A DNA stretch of 64,000 nucleotides from Allostella vacuolata (GCA_006739055.1 AP019702.1:3435388-3499387); one strand, 5' to 3'. Positions 26,852-35,435 are shown, numbered from the stretch's first letter. Numbers and translations: made by a program. Notes: generated from the sequence alone by a model not told the origin.

Positions 26852-28162
26852 CTACGCGCGCCAGGTGCCCATCCCGCCCTTCCAGGCGATGCTGCAGCCG
26901 AACGGCTCGGACAGCTCCGCCAGGCGGCGCACGATCCGCTCGCCGGTCGCCTTGTCGGCCAGGCGCGGGGTGCCGCGCCGGCCCGGCGGCAGGGCCTGGG
27001 ACAGCTCGACCGGATGGAAGTCGATGCCGGTGACCGCCTGGCCCTCGAAGCGCAGGATCGGCAGCACCGTCTCGTAGAAGGCCGCGTCGGCGAAGTTGAG
27101 CGAGGCGCCCTTGGCTGAGCGGGCGGCGTAGTAGTCGATCGGCATCGATGTGTCGCCGGGCAGGTCCAGCACCTCGAACTGGTCGGCCGGCACCGGCTCG
27201 GTGGTGTCGCGGTGGAAGACGAAGTTGCCGAGGCTGTAGAAGATCGGCCGGCCGGCATGGATCTCCATGCCGCGCAGCTGGTGCGGCCCGTGGCCGAGAT
27301 AGGCGGTGGCGCCCGCATCGATGCAGGCACGCGCGAACGCGACCAGCCAGTCGGGCGTCGCGGTCACCTGGTTGGCGGGCTCGTGGGTGTGGCCGTTGAC
27401 CAGCACGATGTCGGCGAAGGCGGCCGCGTTGCGGATCTCGCGCAGCACGCGGTCGACGTCGCGCGGGTCGAGCCATTCGACGATGCGCGTCTCGGTGCCC
27501 TCGGCCAGCGGCAGGTTGAGGTTCTGGAAGAAGCGCGGGTTGCCCTGCGCCGCCTGGGCGGCGGCCAGCGCCTGGTAGGTGGCGGGGTCGAGCTCCAGCT
27601 TGCGCTTGACCCGCATCCCGTTGACCCCGGGGCGCCCCATCACATCGCCGCGCTGGGCGCCGGCGCGATGGCTGGCCGGGAAGGTGGTGGTCAGGCTCAG
27701 CATGGCGACCCGGCCGACCACGGTGTCGAGATAGACCGCCCTGCCCGCCGCCGCCAGGTGCTCGCCGCAGCCGGAATGGGGCAGCTTCAGCCCGTCCAGG
27801 ACCCGCGCCGTCGCCCGCAGCCCCTCGATGCCCCAGTCGCAGGCGTGGTTGTTGCCGCGCGCGAACAGGTGGAAGCCCATCGCCGCCAGATCCTCGACGG
27901 CCGCCGGCGGGGCGATCAGGTAGCTGCCGCCGCGCTCCGCCCCCGGCGAGCCGGTGAAGGTCGCCATGTCGAAGACGTTGGTCTCCAGGTTGACCGAGGC
28001 GACGTCGACCGCGCGGATCAGACGGCAGAGGTCGTGGAAGCCCGGATCCTCCGGCCGGTCGAGATGGCGGGTGCGGTGGCCAATGATCGCGTCGCCGACC
28101 GCGGTCAGCGTCCATTGCGGCCCCGCCGCCTTCTTCCTGCTCGTCAACCCGCTGCGCGCCAT
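26852..28162 (-). CDS. CapA family metallophosphatase-like protein
   Basis: The 436-residue protein has the calcineurin-like metallophosphatase layout of CapA/PgsA: TAVGDAIIGHR at the N-terminus, VNLETNVFD, ARGNNHACDWG, LVNGHTHEP and LGHGPHQLRGME, which supply the metal ligands. CapA is linked to poly-gamma-glutamate capsule export in Gram-positive bacteria, but many CapA-like proteins in proteobacteria stand alone with no pgs genes, as here. No signal peptide is obvious. It is the first gene of a same-strand run leading to the HAD, FabI and exporter genes. Confidence 0.83.
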   Translation of the reverse strand: MARSGLTSRKKAAGPQWTLTAVGDAIIGHRTRHLDRPEDPGFHDLCRLIRAVDVASVNLETNVFDMATFTGSPGAERGGSYLIAPPAAVEDLAAMGFHLFARGNNHACDWGIEGLRATARVLDGLKLPHSGCGEHLAAAGRAVYLDTVVGRVAMLSLTTTFPASHRAGAQRGDVMGRPGVNGMRVKRKLELDPATYQALAAAQAAQGNPRFFQNLNLPLAEGTETRIVEWLDPRDVDRVLREIRNAAAFADIVLVNGHTHEPANQVTATPDWLVAFARACIDAGATAYLGHGPHQLRGMEIHAGRPIFYSLGNFVFHRDTTEPVPADQFEVLDLPGDTSMPIDYYAARSAKGASLNFADAAFYETVLPILRFEGQAVTGIDFHPVELSQALPPGRRGTPRLADKATGERIVRRLAELSEPFGCSIAWKGGMGTWRA

Positions 28163-28300
28163 GACCGCCCTGCCCGATGGAGACTCTGGATGGCGGGAAT
28201 GCTACGCGCCCCGGTCCGGCGGCGCCATGGACGTTGATCCCGGAGACGGGGTCATGGTCGAATGCCCGACAGCAGAACAGACCCTGGAGGAACCGCCCCG

Positions 28301-28678
28301 ATGACCGCCGTGACCGAAGCGCTCGTGATGGAGATCGAAGCCGCCTTCAACAGCCGCGACGTCGACCGCATCCTGTCCTACTTCACCGAGGATGGCGTGT
28401 TCTGCACCGCCCGCGGCCCGACCAAGACGGGCATCGAGCTCAAGGGCAAGGCGGCGATCGGCCAGTTCCTGCGCGACCGCTTCTCCTACATCCCCGACAT
28501 GCACTGGAACCCACACTTCCGCTTCGTCTCGGGCGACTATGGGGTCTCCTACTGGACCGTCACCGGAACCGACATCCGCACCGGCGCCAGCCTCGACCTG
28601 CACGGCTGCGACATCTTCCGCTTCCGCGACGGCAAGCTCGTCCACAAGGACACGTTCTGGAAGACGATCGAGGGGTGA
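28301..28678 (+). CDS. NTF2-like / SnoaL-type small protein
   Basis: The 125-residue protein shows the NTF2-like pattern ALVMEIEAAFNSRDVDRILSYFTEDGVF, LKGKAAIGQFLRDRFSYIPDMHW and DIFRFRDGKLVHKDTFWKT, which resembles SnoaL polyketide-cyclase-like and limonene-1,2-epoxide hydrolase-like proteins. The reaction is unknown. The ATG at 28301 is preceded by GGAGG ten bases upstream. It is divergent from capA-like and its stop is one base from that of the convergent epoxide hydrolase-like gene. Confidence 0.8.
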   Translation: MTAVTEALVMEIEAAFNSRDVDRILSYFTEDGVFCTARGPTKTGIELKGKAAIGQFLRDRFSYIPDMHWNPHFRFVSGDYGVSYWTVTGTDIRTGASLDLHGCDIFRFRDGKLVHKDTFWKTIEG

Positions 28679-28679
28679 C

Positions 28680-29831
28680 CTAGTCTCCCGCGGCCGCGAG
28701 GAATTCGAGCAGCAGCCGGTTGACCGCTTCCGGCTGTTCCTGCTGGACCCAATGGCCGGCGCCATCGAGCAGGTGGCAGCCCAGCATGCGGGTGCAGGCG
28801 CGTTCCTGCATCGTCTCGATCGCGCCGGGACGCTGGTAGATGCCCCAGTCCTGCCGGCCGGCGATGAAGGCGGAGGGCACGTCGATGGTGCGGCCGGCGA
28901 ACACTTCCAGCTCCCCGTCCAGCAAGGCGGTCGAGCGGCAGCGGTACCATTGCAGGCCGCCCTGGAAGCCGGTGCGGGCATACTCGCCCGCATAGACGGC
29001 CATCTCGGCCTCGGTCAGCCAGCCGCAGGCGGCGACCTCGTCCAGGGACGGCATCTCGGCCGCGACGGTGGCGGCCATGCCGCGGTCGCGGTCCATGATG
29101 TAGTAGGTCGGCATCTTCGCCAGCTCTTCGGCGATCCAGCCCGCCAGCCGGAACGGGCGGTTGCCGGCCCAGTCCGCGCTCTTGAAATGGTAATAGGCGC
29201 GCAGGAAGGCATGGACGCCCTGCGGGGCGCGCCACATGTCATCGTTCGCCTCCCGACCCGAATAGTACCATTGGTAATGCTTGCGCGGCCGCTCCAGGGC
29301 GGCGAGCGCGGCGTGGATGTCGACGGCCGGGCCGGGCGAGGGCGGGTCGCGCAGCGTGTCGAAGGGAATGCCGGGCGGCCCGGCGAAGGGCGCGCTCATC
29401 AGGACCGTCGCGCGGAAGATGTCGGGGCGGACCAGGGCTGCGTAGGCCGCGATCGAGGCGCCGAAATCATGGCCGACCACGGCCGCCACCTGCCGGCGGC
29501 CGAGCGCGAAGACCAGCCCGATCGCGTCGCGCAGCAGGTTGAGGAAGCGGAACGAGGCGAGGTCGCCGTCATAGTCCGCGTCCCAGCCGGTGGTCCGGCC
29601 ATAGCCGCGCTGGTCGGGCGCGATGACGTGATAGCCGGCCGCCGCCAGCGCCGGCATGACCTTGCGCCAGCTGTAGGCCAGTTCCGGGAAGCCGTGCAGC
29701 AGCAGGATCGCCGGTCGCCCCTCCCCCGCCCATCCGGCCTCCAGCACATGCATCGTCAACCCGTTGATGCCGGGGACGAAGCGCGAGCGGATGCCGGCCG
29801 GGAGCGCCGCCGGGTCGAGGGGCTGGGTCAT
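28680..29831 (-). CDS. Alpha/beta hydrolase, epoxide hydrolase-like
   Basis: The 383-residue protein has the oxyanion motif LLLHGFPELAYSW (HGFPE 46-50), the nucleophile elbow VVGHDFGASIAAY with Asp122, and a C-terminal GAGHWVQQEQPEAV with the general-base His. Asp as nucleophile and HGFPE are typical of epoxide hydrolases and haloacetate dehalogenases. The cap region carries several Tyr residues (YYSGREANDDMW, AYYHF), which could activate an epoxide. GGAGGA lies upstream of the ATG at 29831. It is followed downstream by the convergent NTF2-like gene and preceded by a GntR regulator on the same strand. Confidence 0.87.
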   Translation of the reverse strand: MTQPLDPAALPAGIRSRFVPGINGLTMHVLEAGWAGEGRPAILLLHGFPELAYSWRKVMPALAAAGYHVIAPDQRGYGRTTGWDADYDGDLASFRFLNLLRDAIGLVFALGRRQVAAVVGHDFGASIAAYAALVRPDIFRATVLMSAPFAGPPGIPFDTLRDPPSPGPAVDIHAALAALERPRKHYQWYYSGREANDDMWRAPQGVHAFLRAYYHFKSADWAGNRPFRLAGWIAEELAKMPTYYIMDRDRGMAATVAAEMPSLDEVAACGWLTEAEMAVYAGEYARTGFQGGLQWYRCRSTALLDGELEVFAGRTIDVPSAFIAGRQDWGIYQRPGAIETMQERACTRMLGCHLLDGAGHWVQQEQPEAVNRLLLEFLAAAGD

Positions 29832-29904
29832 GGTGGTCTCCTCCTGGCCGGCGGCCTTCTCGCGGGGCCGGTCGATCGAGCGTGGCGTGGTGGCACGCGC
29901 GCCG

Positions 29905-30618
29905 TCAACCGGCTTGGGGGTTCCCGAAGATGGCCCGCAGGTCGGGCGGCGGGCCCGGCTCGACGTCGATGCGCAGGCGCTGCTCCACATGCAGGAAATG
30001 GTGCCGCGACAGCTCGACCGCGCGCCCGGCGTCGCGCTGGCGCAGCGCCTCGACGATCGCGCCGTGCTCGTCTACGGCGCAGATCGACTGGCTGGCGGGC
30101 TCGTAGACCGACACCATCACCGACGAACGGCTCAGGAGGTCGCGCAGGAAGTGCGACAGCTCGGCATTGCCCAGCGCATCGACCAGATGAATGTGGAACG
30201 CACCCGACAGCCGCACCGAGGCCGCCCGGTCGCCGCGGAGCGCGGCTGCCCGCTCTTCCTCCAGGTGCCGGTCGAGCCGGGCCAGGATGGCGTCGTCGAG
30301 GACCCGGACCAGCTGCATCAGCACGCCGGCCTCCAGCACCCGGTGGGCGTCGTACACCGCGCGGATCTCCGCCTCGGTCGGGCGGGCGACGCGGGCGCCG
30401 CGGTTGGGCACGATCTCGATCCGCCGCTCCGCGCCCAGCCGGTGCAGGACCTTGCGGATGCGCTCGCGCGAGACGCCGAAGCATTCGGCGATCCGATGCT
30501 CGGCCAGCTTGGTGCCAGCCTTGAGGCGGCCCTCCAGGATCGCCCGGGTGATCGCCTGGTAGATCGCCTCGTCGGCGGCCGGGTCAGCCTTCGCCTTCCG
30601 CTCGGAATGCCCGCTCAA
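29905..30618 (-). CDS. GntR family transcriptional regulator with FCD domain
   Basis: The 237-residue protein begins at a TTG (30618) with AGAGGGCGGG upstream; no ATG fits. Residues about 12-75 are a winged helix-turn-helix (IYQAITRAILEGRLKAGTKLAE, FGVSRERIRKVLHRLGAE). Residues about 85-215 form an all-helical FCD effector domain with the acidic/histidine segment SGAFHIHLVDALGNAELSHFLRDLLSRSS, which usually binds a metal and a small carboxylate. It would repress nearby catabolic genes until its ligand appears. It lies 73 bases before the epoxide hydrolase-like gene and may control that gene. Confidence 0.85.
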   Translation of the reverse strand: MSGHSERKAKADPAADEAIYQAITRAILEGRLKAGTKLAEHRIAECFGVSRERIRKVLHRLGAERRIEIVPNRGARVARPTEAEIRAVYDAHRVLEAGVLMQLVRVLDDAILARLDRHLEEERAAALRGDRAASVRLSGAFHIHLVDALGNAELSHFLRDLLSRSSVMVSVYEPASQSICAVDEHGAIVEALRQRDAGRAVELSRHHFLHVEQRLRIDVEPGPPPDLRAIFGNPQAG

Positions 30619-30642
30619 GCCCGCCCTCTCGCCGCCGCTGGA

Positions 30643-31074
30643 ATGTGCACAATCACCCGCTCCGCCGCCTCGGCCAACACCCGCCGCCTGCTGGTCGAGG
30701 AAGGCGGGTTCCTCTACGACAGCGACGCCTATGACGACGACCTGCCCTACTGCCGCACGATCGCAGGCCGGCAGCACCTAGTGCTGCCCTATGCCTTCGA
30801 CACCAACGACATGCATTTCCAGCACACCAACCGCTTTCGCGGGGCCGACTTCGCCGACTACGTCATCGACGCCTTCGACTGGCTGGTGCGTGAGGGCGAG
30901 CGCAGCCCGAAGATGCTCTCGGTCGGCCTGCACCTGCGGATGATCGGCCGCCCGGGCCGGATGGGCGCGCTCGATCGCATCCTGCGGCACGTCGCCCGGC
31001 CGGGGGTGGCGTGGGTGGCGCCCCGGGCGGACATCGCCCGCCACTGGCTCGCCACCGTCCCGGCCGGGGACTAG
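30643..31074 (+). pseudogene. C-terminal remnant of a polysaccharide deacetylase (PuuE/allantoinase-like)
   Basis: The 143-residue frame lacks the whole N-terminal catalytic half of the NodB-type fold. What remains matches the C-terminal half of PuuE-type deacetylases: RRLLVEEGGFLYDSDAYDDD, then VLPYAFDTNDMHF, FADYVIDAFDWLVREG, KMLSVGLHLRMIGRPGRM and ALDRILRHV. Members are normally about 300 residues and have an Asp-His-His metal site early in the chain; that part is absent and the gap to the divergent GntR start is only 24 bases. It is probably a decayed gene left by a deletion. Codon use still looks coding. Confidence 0.75.
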
Positions 31075-31092
31075 AGACCGCTCGAGGGGCGA

Positions 31093-31626
31093 TCAGGGCG
31101 CCGCCTTGATCACCCCGCAGCCGATGCGCGCACCGGCGCCGCCGATCGGCTGCGTCATGTGGTCGTCCGGGTTGGCATGGAAGACGAGCGCGGCACCGTC
31201 GGTATCGAGGATCGCGGCCCGGCCGCCCTTGCCCGACAGGGAAGCGAGCGTGGTGAAGACCTCGGCCATCGCCTTGCCGTCGGCGTGGACCCGGACGTTG
31301 GGCAGGTCGCCCGCGTCGGGCCCGTCCGGGTTCATCAGCCCGTGCTTGCGGTTCTGCGGGTTGAGGTGCGCCTTGGAGGCGACGAAGCCGTGGTCGTGGT
31401 CCTCGCAGGTGCCGACCGCATGAATGTGCATGGCCTTGTCGCCGGCCGGCAGCCCCTGCAGGTCGACCCGGATCAGGACGCCGGTCGGCGCCTCGACGAA
31501 GGTGGCGGTGCCGAGCGCCTTGCCGCCGGCGCCGACGATCGCCGCGGTCGCGCGCTCCTGGGCCTGGGCCGCGAGCGGGGCGAGGAGGACGGCACCGGCG
31601 AGGATCGCGGACTTGAGAGGGGACAT
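31093..31626 (-). CDS. sodC: Cu/Zn superoxide dismutase
   Basis: The 177-residue protein has a Sec signal peptide ending at AAQAQE and the Cu/Zn SOD pattern: MHIHAVGTCEDHDHG with copper ligands and the first disulphide Cys, HLNPQNRKHGLMNPDGPDAGD with zinc ligands, VVFHANPDDH-like segment VFHANPDDHMTQ, and the closing GGAGARIGCGVI with the catalytic Arg and second Cys. It removes periplasmic superoxide. The signal peptide and motif set are complete. It is a single gene convergent with the deacetylase remnant. Confidence 0.93.
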   Translation of the reverse strand: MSPLKSAILAGAVLLAPLAAQAQERATAAIVGAGGKALGTATFVEAPTGVLIRVDLQGLPAGDKAMHIHAVGTCEDHDHGFVASKAHLNPQNRKHGLMNPDGPDAGDLPNVRVHADGKAMAEVFTTLASLSGKGGRAAILDTDGAALVFHANPDDHMTQPIGGAGARIGCGVIKAAP

Positions 31627-31688
31627 TCTGGTCGCTCCTTCGACTGGGGGACTGTGTCGTCAATGCACGAATGGCCGGATTGATCCGG

Positions 31689-32594
31689 TCAGGACTGCCG
31701 CTCGCGGCGGCGAATCGATTCGCGATAGAGGATGTATAGCCCGCTGCCGGCGATGATCCCCATGCCGATGAAGGTGCCGAGGTCGGGCAGCTGGCCGAAC
31801 AGGGCCCAGCCCGCGAGCGTGCCCCAGGCCAGGCCCAGATAGCTCATCGGCGCCAGGAAGGACGGCGGGGCGTGGCGGAAGGCGTGGATGTAGACGAGGT
31901 GGCCGATGAAGCCGAGCAGCCCCATGGCGACCAGCCCCACCCAGCCCCACAGGTCGGGTTCCGTCCAGAAGAACGGCACGCAGCCGGTCGAGACCACGGT
32001 GCCGACCAAGCCGGTGTAGAAGATCGTGGTGAGCGGCGAGTCCGTCGCCGCCAGCATCCTGGTGGTGATGTTGTAGAAGGCCATCGCGGTCGCCGTCACC
32101 AGCGGCAGGGCGACCGCCCAGTGCATTTCCTCGAACCCCGGCCGCACCACCACCAGCACGCCGACGAAGCCCACCGTCACCGCGGCCCAGCGCCGCCAGC
32201 CGACCTTCTCGGCCAGCAACGGCACCGACAGGGCCGTCACCAGCAGCGGGCTGGAGTGGTTGAGGGTGATGGTGTCGGCCAGCGGCAGGTAGCGCAGCGC
32301 CAGGACGAAGAGCGCGCTGGCGAACAGCAGCAGGGCCGACCGGGTCAGCTGCAGCGCCGGGCGCCGTGTCCGCATGAAGCGGAACTGGCCGCGCAGCGCG
32401 AACAGCAGCAGGATCGGCAGCATGCTGAAGAAGTAGCGCCCCCAGGTCACCTGGACGAAGGAATAGTGGGCGACCATCAGCTTGGCGATGGTGTCGAGCG
32501 CGATGAAGAGCAGCCCCGCCAGCAGCATGAAGGCGGCCCCGACCAGACGCCCGCGGCGCTCGCGATCGGGCTGGGATTCGGCCGGCACCGTCAT
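31689..32594 (-). CDS. DMT superfamily (EamA) transporter
   Basis: The 301-residue membrane protein has ten predicted membrane segments in two EamA halves (about residues 18-140 and 155-290). Signature-like segments are FIALDTIAKLMVAHYSFVQVTWGRYFF at the start of the first half and MSYLGLAWGTLAGWALFGQLPD in the second. Such proteins export amino acids, nucleosides or other metabolites. The ATG at 32594 overlaps the stop of the TSUP gene as ATGA, so both are co-translated. Substrate unknown. Confidence 0.87.
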   Translation of the reverse strand: MTVPAESQPDRERRGRLVGAAFMLLAGLLFIALDTIAKLMVAHYSFVQVTWGRYFFSMLPILLLFALRGQFRFMRTRRPALQLTRSALLLFASALFVLALRYLPLADTITLNHSSPLLVTALSVPLLAEKVGWRRWAAVTVGFVGVLVVVRPGFEEMHWAVALPLVTATAMAFYNITTRMLAATDSPLTTIFYTGLVGTVVSTGCVPFFWTEPDLWGWVGLVAMGLLGFIGHLVYIHAFRHAPPSFLAPMSYLGLAWGTLAGWALFGQLPDLGTFIGMGIIAGSGLYILYRESIRRRERQS

Positions 32595-33358
32595 GCGAGC
32601 AGGCCGCGCAGGCCGTCCCATGACAGCTTGGCTCCGGTCACCAGCAGCAGCCCGTGGCAGATGCGGAAGAAGGTCACCGGGTCGATCCGGCGGTGCAGCC
32701 AGAAGCCGAGCGCCATGCCGAGCGGCGCCAGCGGCAGCAGCACCAGGCTGGTGGCGAGGTTGCCGGGCTGCAACTGGCCGAGCCAGGCATAGGGCCCGAG
32801 CTTGGCGGCATTGACGACCGCGAAGAAGACGACAGTGGTGCCCACGAAGACCGTCTTGTCCAGCTTCTGCGGCAGCAGGTAGACCGACAGCGGCGGCCCC
32901 CCGGCATGGGCGACGAAGCTGGTGTAGCCCGAGATGGCCGACCAGAACATGCCGGCCGCGGGGCCGGGCGGCGGGCGGCGGCGGGCATGGTCGCGGCGCA
33001 GGACGCCGATCCAGTGGCGGGCCACGAACATGACCGCGATGCCGCCGATGACCAGGCGGATGCCCGCCTCCGACAGCCAGCCGAAGGTCAGCGTGCCGAG
33101 CGCGATGCCGATCACGGCCGCCGGCAGCAGGAAGGCCAGCTTCGCCCCGTCATGGCGCGAGCGATAGCTCCACAGGCCGATCAGGTCCATGACGCACAGG
33201 ACCGGCAGCATGATCCCCGCGGCCTGCGTCGGCGGGATCGCCAGCGACATCAGCGGCACGGACAGGATGCCGGCCCCGGCGCCGAGGCCGCCCTTGGATA
33301 CGCCGGTGAAGAGGAGCGCCGGGATGGCGAGGCAGTAGAACCAGGGGTCGGCGATCAA
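32591..33358 (-). CDS. TSUP family transporter (TauE/SafE type)
   Basis: The 255-residue protein has about eight membrane segments with the two TSUP repeats, seen as FTGVSKGGLGAGAGILSVPLMSL near the start and GYTSFVAHAGGPPLSVYLLP in the middle. TauE/SafE proteins export sulphite or sulphoacetate and related organosulphonates. The start is a TTG at 33358; it gives the family-typical beginning M-I-A-D-P-W-F-Y, and GGGAG lies about twelve bases upstream. The longer reading upstream runs through a repeat and is not credible. Coupled to the DMT transporter by ATGA. Confidence 0.84.
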   Translation of the reverse strand: MIADPWFYCLAIPALLFTGVSKGGLGAGAGILSVPLMSLAIPPTQAAGIMLPVLCVMDLIGLWSYRSRHDGAKLAFLLPAAVIGIALGTLTFGWLSEAGIRLVIGGIAVMFVARHWIGVLRRDHARRRPPPGPAAGMFWSAISGYTSFVAHAGGPPLSVYLLPQKLDKTVFVGTTVVFFAVVNAAKLGPYAWLGQLQPGNLATSLVLLPLAPLGMALGFWLHRRIDPVTFFRICHGLLLVTGAKLSWDGLRGLLA

Positions 33359-33460
33359 GGCCGGGGGACGCTCCCGAGAGTAAGCGCCCAGCCTACGCCC
33401 GGCACGGGCCCTTTGCCATCGCCAAGGCTGGATCGAACCGACGCCTTGCCCCGAGTCCAA

Positions 33461-33559
33461 GCGTCCCTCGACTGCGCTCGGGATGAGGGGCTCCTCTATC
33501 GGCGGAAGCGCCTGTGGAACATAGATAATCTCCCTATCCCGAGCGCAGTCGAGGGACGC
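33461..33559. repeat. 24-bp perfect inverted repeat with 51-base spacer
   Basis: Arms at 33461-33484 and 33536-33559 are exact reverse complements (the left arm contains CCCTCGACTGCGCTCGGGAT). They lie in a 225-base noncoding gap between the TSUP start and the AtuA-like stop. The layout resembles REP or MITE-type small mobile repeats. No transposase is near. One copy alone cannot show mobility. Confidence 0.7.
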
Positions 33560-33583
33560 TGCGGCCGAGGTCCAACACGCGTC

Positions 33584-33940
33584 CTAGTTCCCCGGACCAG
33601 GCCCGCGCAGCAGCGGCGCCAGCCGGTTGTCGATCTCGATCTCCACGTCGAGCACGGCCGCGGCCAGCGTCTTGCCGTAGTTGTCGAGGCAGAGGTTGCG
33701 CGACACCCCGCCGCCCAGCGCGTCGTGGGCGACGAAGTTGAGCGCGCACAGGCCGTCGACGGCATGGCGGTCGACCCGGCCCTTGACGACTCCGGCATAG
33801 CGCGCGGCGAAGCGCTCGGCGGTCAGCTGGGCCTTGATGGCGGGATAGAAGGCGTCGTCATAGGCGAAGACGCCGACGTTGGAGATGTTGCCCTTGTCGC
33901 CCGAGCGGGCATGGGCGATCCGGCGCAGCGGCACGCGCAT
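33584..33940 (-). CDS. AtuA-related small protein (C-terminal partner of DUF1446)
   Basis: The 118-residue protein begins MRVPLRRIAHARSGDKGNISN and contains YAGVVKGRVDRHAVDGLCALNFVAHDALGGG. This matches the separate small subunit or C-terminal domain that goes with DUF1446/AtuA proteins. The ARSGDKGN motif is a landmark of that domain. It starts one base after the DUF1446 stop, so the two are co-translated. In some bacteria both domains form one long chain; here they are split. The AtuA group is linked to acyclic terpene use, but the biochemical reaction is not established. Confidence 0.8.
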   Translation of the reverse strand: MRVPLRRIAHARSGDKGNISNVGVFAYDDAFYPAIKAQLTAERFAARYAGVVKGRVDRHAVDGLCALNFVAHDALGGGVSRNLCLDNYGKTLAAAVLDVEIEIDNRLAPLLRGPGPGN

Positions 33941-33941
33941 C

Positions 33942-35291
33942 TTAGCTCTCCCGCATGGTGACGGTGGGGGTGACGGCGGCGCGCGGCACCAGCGCCGACC
34001 AGACGCCGATCACCTCGCGCACACGGTCCTGGTGCGGCACCCGCTTGCCGGTCATGCCGACGCCGGACACGGCCATGGCATCGACCTCGCGCCCGACCTT
34101 GGCCGCCTCCGCGCGGGTGCGGGTGCGGGCGGCGACCCGCAGGGCGACCTCGTAGGGCTCCGGTCCCGCGGGCGAGGCCGGGCCGTGCAGGGCGTTGACG
34201 CCCAGGAAGTCGATGCGCAGGTCGTCCGCCGCCAGACCGACCAGGCGGAAGCGCTCCTCCAGGATCGAGCGGGCCAGCTTCGCGCGCCCGAGCGCGCCCG
34301 GGCCGGCATAGAAGAACATGTCCTCGCCGACGAACCCCTCCTCTACGCCGATCGAGACCTTGAGCGTCGGGGTGCGCGGCGCGCCGCCGATGCCCTCGAC
34401 CCGGACCCGGTCCCGCCCCTCCTCGACGATGCGGGTGGTGGTGAAGTCCACCACCACGTCGGGGGTGATGTAGCGGGCCGGGTCGTGCACCTCGTAGAAG
34501 AGCTGCTCCTTCACCGTCCGCCGGTCGATCGCCCCGCCGGTGCCGGCAAGCTTGGTCAGGACGGCCGACCCGTCGGGCCCCACCTCGGCGATCGGGAACG
34601 CCAGGTTCCACGGGTCCGGCACGTCCTTGTAGCCGGGGTCGGCGAAGTAGCCGCCGGTCACCTGGGCGCCGCATTCCAGCAGGTGGCCGATCCCCGACCC
34701 CTGTCCCAGGCGCGCCCAGTCGTCGAGCGCCCAGCCGAAGGCATGGACCATCGGCGCCAGGAACAGCGAGGGATCGGCCACCCGGCTGGTGACGACGATC
34801 CGGGCGCCGTCGTCGAGCGCGGCCAGGATCGGCTCGATGCCCAGGTACGCCTCGGCCGAGACCATGGTCCCGGCCAGGCCAGCGACCGGGCCGCCCGTCT
34901 CCAGCACCCGGTCGGCGAGGGTCGCGATGCGGTCGGTCAGCATCCCGCCGTCGACCGCGGCGACGCGCACCCCCGGGTGCCCCAGCCGGCGGCACCACCA
35001 GGCGATCCGGTCGGCCGCCGCCTCGGGGTTGATCCAGCCCTGGTTGGAGACGATCCGCACCCCCCGCGCCAGGCAATGCGGCAGGACCGCCGCCATGCGG
35101 TCGTCGAGATAGGTGTCGTAGCCGGGAAAGCCGGGGTCGCGGCGCCGGCGGACCTGGGCGGCGGAGACCGTCGCCTCGGCCATCGTCTCGAACACCAGCC
35201 AGTCGAGGCGGCCGCGCTCGGCGTTCCAGGCGGCCGGCTCCACCCGGTCGCCCCACCAGGCGGCGCCGGCGCCGATACGAATGGTGGTCAT
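33942..35291 (-). CDS. DUF1446 / acyclic terpene utilisation AtuA family protein
   Basis: The 449-residue protein has the DUF1446 pattern: IRIGAGAAWWGDRVEPA, LDWLVFETMAEATV, VSNQGWINPEAAADRIAWW, VVTSRVADPSLFLAPMVHAFGWA, LLECGAQVTGGYFADPGYKDVP and an ending GKRVPHQDRVREVIG. GGAGGGG precedes the ATG at 35291. The name comes from the citronellol/geraniol pathway of pseudomonads, where AtuA is essential but its step is unclear. Here it pairs with the small partner and is divergent from a branched-chain-type importer, suggesting use of an imported organic acid or terpenoid. That link is inference. Confidence 0.83.
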   Translation of the reverse strand: MTTIRIGAGAAWWGDRVEPAAWNAERGRLDWLVFETMAEATVSAAQVRRRRDPGFPGYDTYLDDRMAAVLPHCLARGVRIVSNQGWINPEAAADRIAWWCRRLGHPGVRVAAVDGGMLTDRIATLADRVLETGGPVAGLAGTMVSAEAYLGIEPILAALDDGARIVVTSRVADPSLFLAPMVHAFGWALDDWARLGQGSGIGHLLECGAQVTGGYFADPGYKDVPDPWNLAFPIAEVGPDGSAVLTKLAGTGGAIDRRTVKEQLFYEVHDPARYITPDVVVDFTTTRIVEEGRDRVRVEGIGGAPRTPTLKVSIGVEEGFVGEDMFFYAGPGALGRAKLARSILEERFRLVGLAADDLRIDFLGVNALHGPASPAGPEPYEVALRVAARTRTRAEAAKVGREVDAMAVSGVGMTGKRVPHQDRVREVIGVWSALVPRAAVTPTVTMRES

Positions 35292-35354
35292 ACCCCTCCC
35301 CCTCATTCGCGCCGTTTGACATCCGGCGGGCGCTTCGCCACCCTTGGCCGCATA

Positions 35355-35372
35355 ACATACCAAGCGGTATGT
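35355..35372. promoter_or_regulatory. 18-bp palindromic operator candidate
   Basis: ACATACC-AAGC-GGTATGT is a perfect 7+4+7 inverted repeat in the 144-base gap between the divergent DUF1446 and importer genes, 63 bases before the importer ATG-upstream end and 63 after the other start. Its shape fits a TetR-type operator. No regulator gene lies beside it. Confidence 0.6.
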
Positions 35373-35435
35373 GCCGGGCAACGGCACAACAGCCGCGGGC
35401 CATCGGAAATCGATGCCGACCACCGGAGGAGCGCC

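Noticed and set aside
33461-33559. CRISPR-like repeat
   Set aside because: There are only two copies and they are inverted, not direct; no cas gene is near.
33496-33798. 100-residue frame over the inverted repeat
   Set aside because: It runs through the repeat and antisense or out-of-frame parts of the AtuA-like gene.
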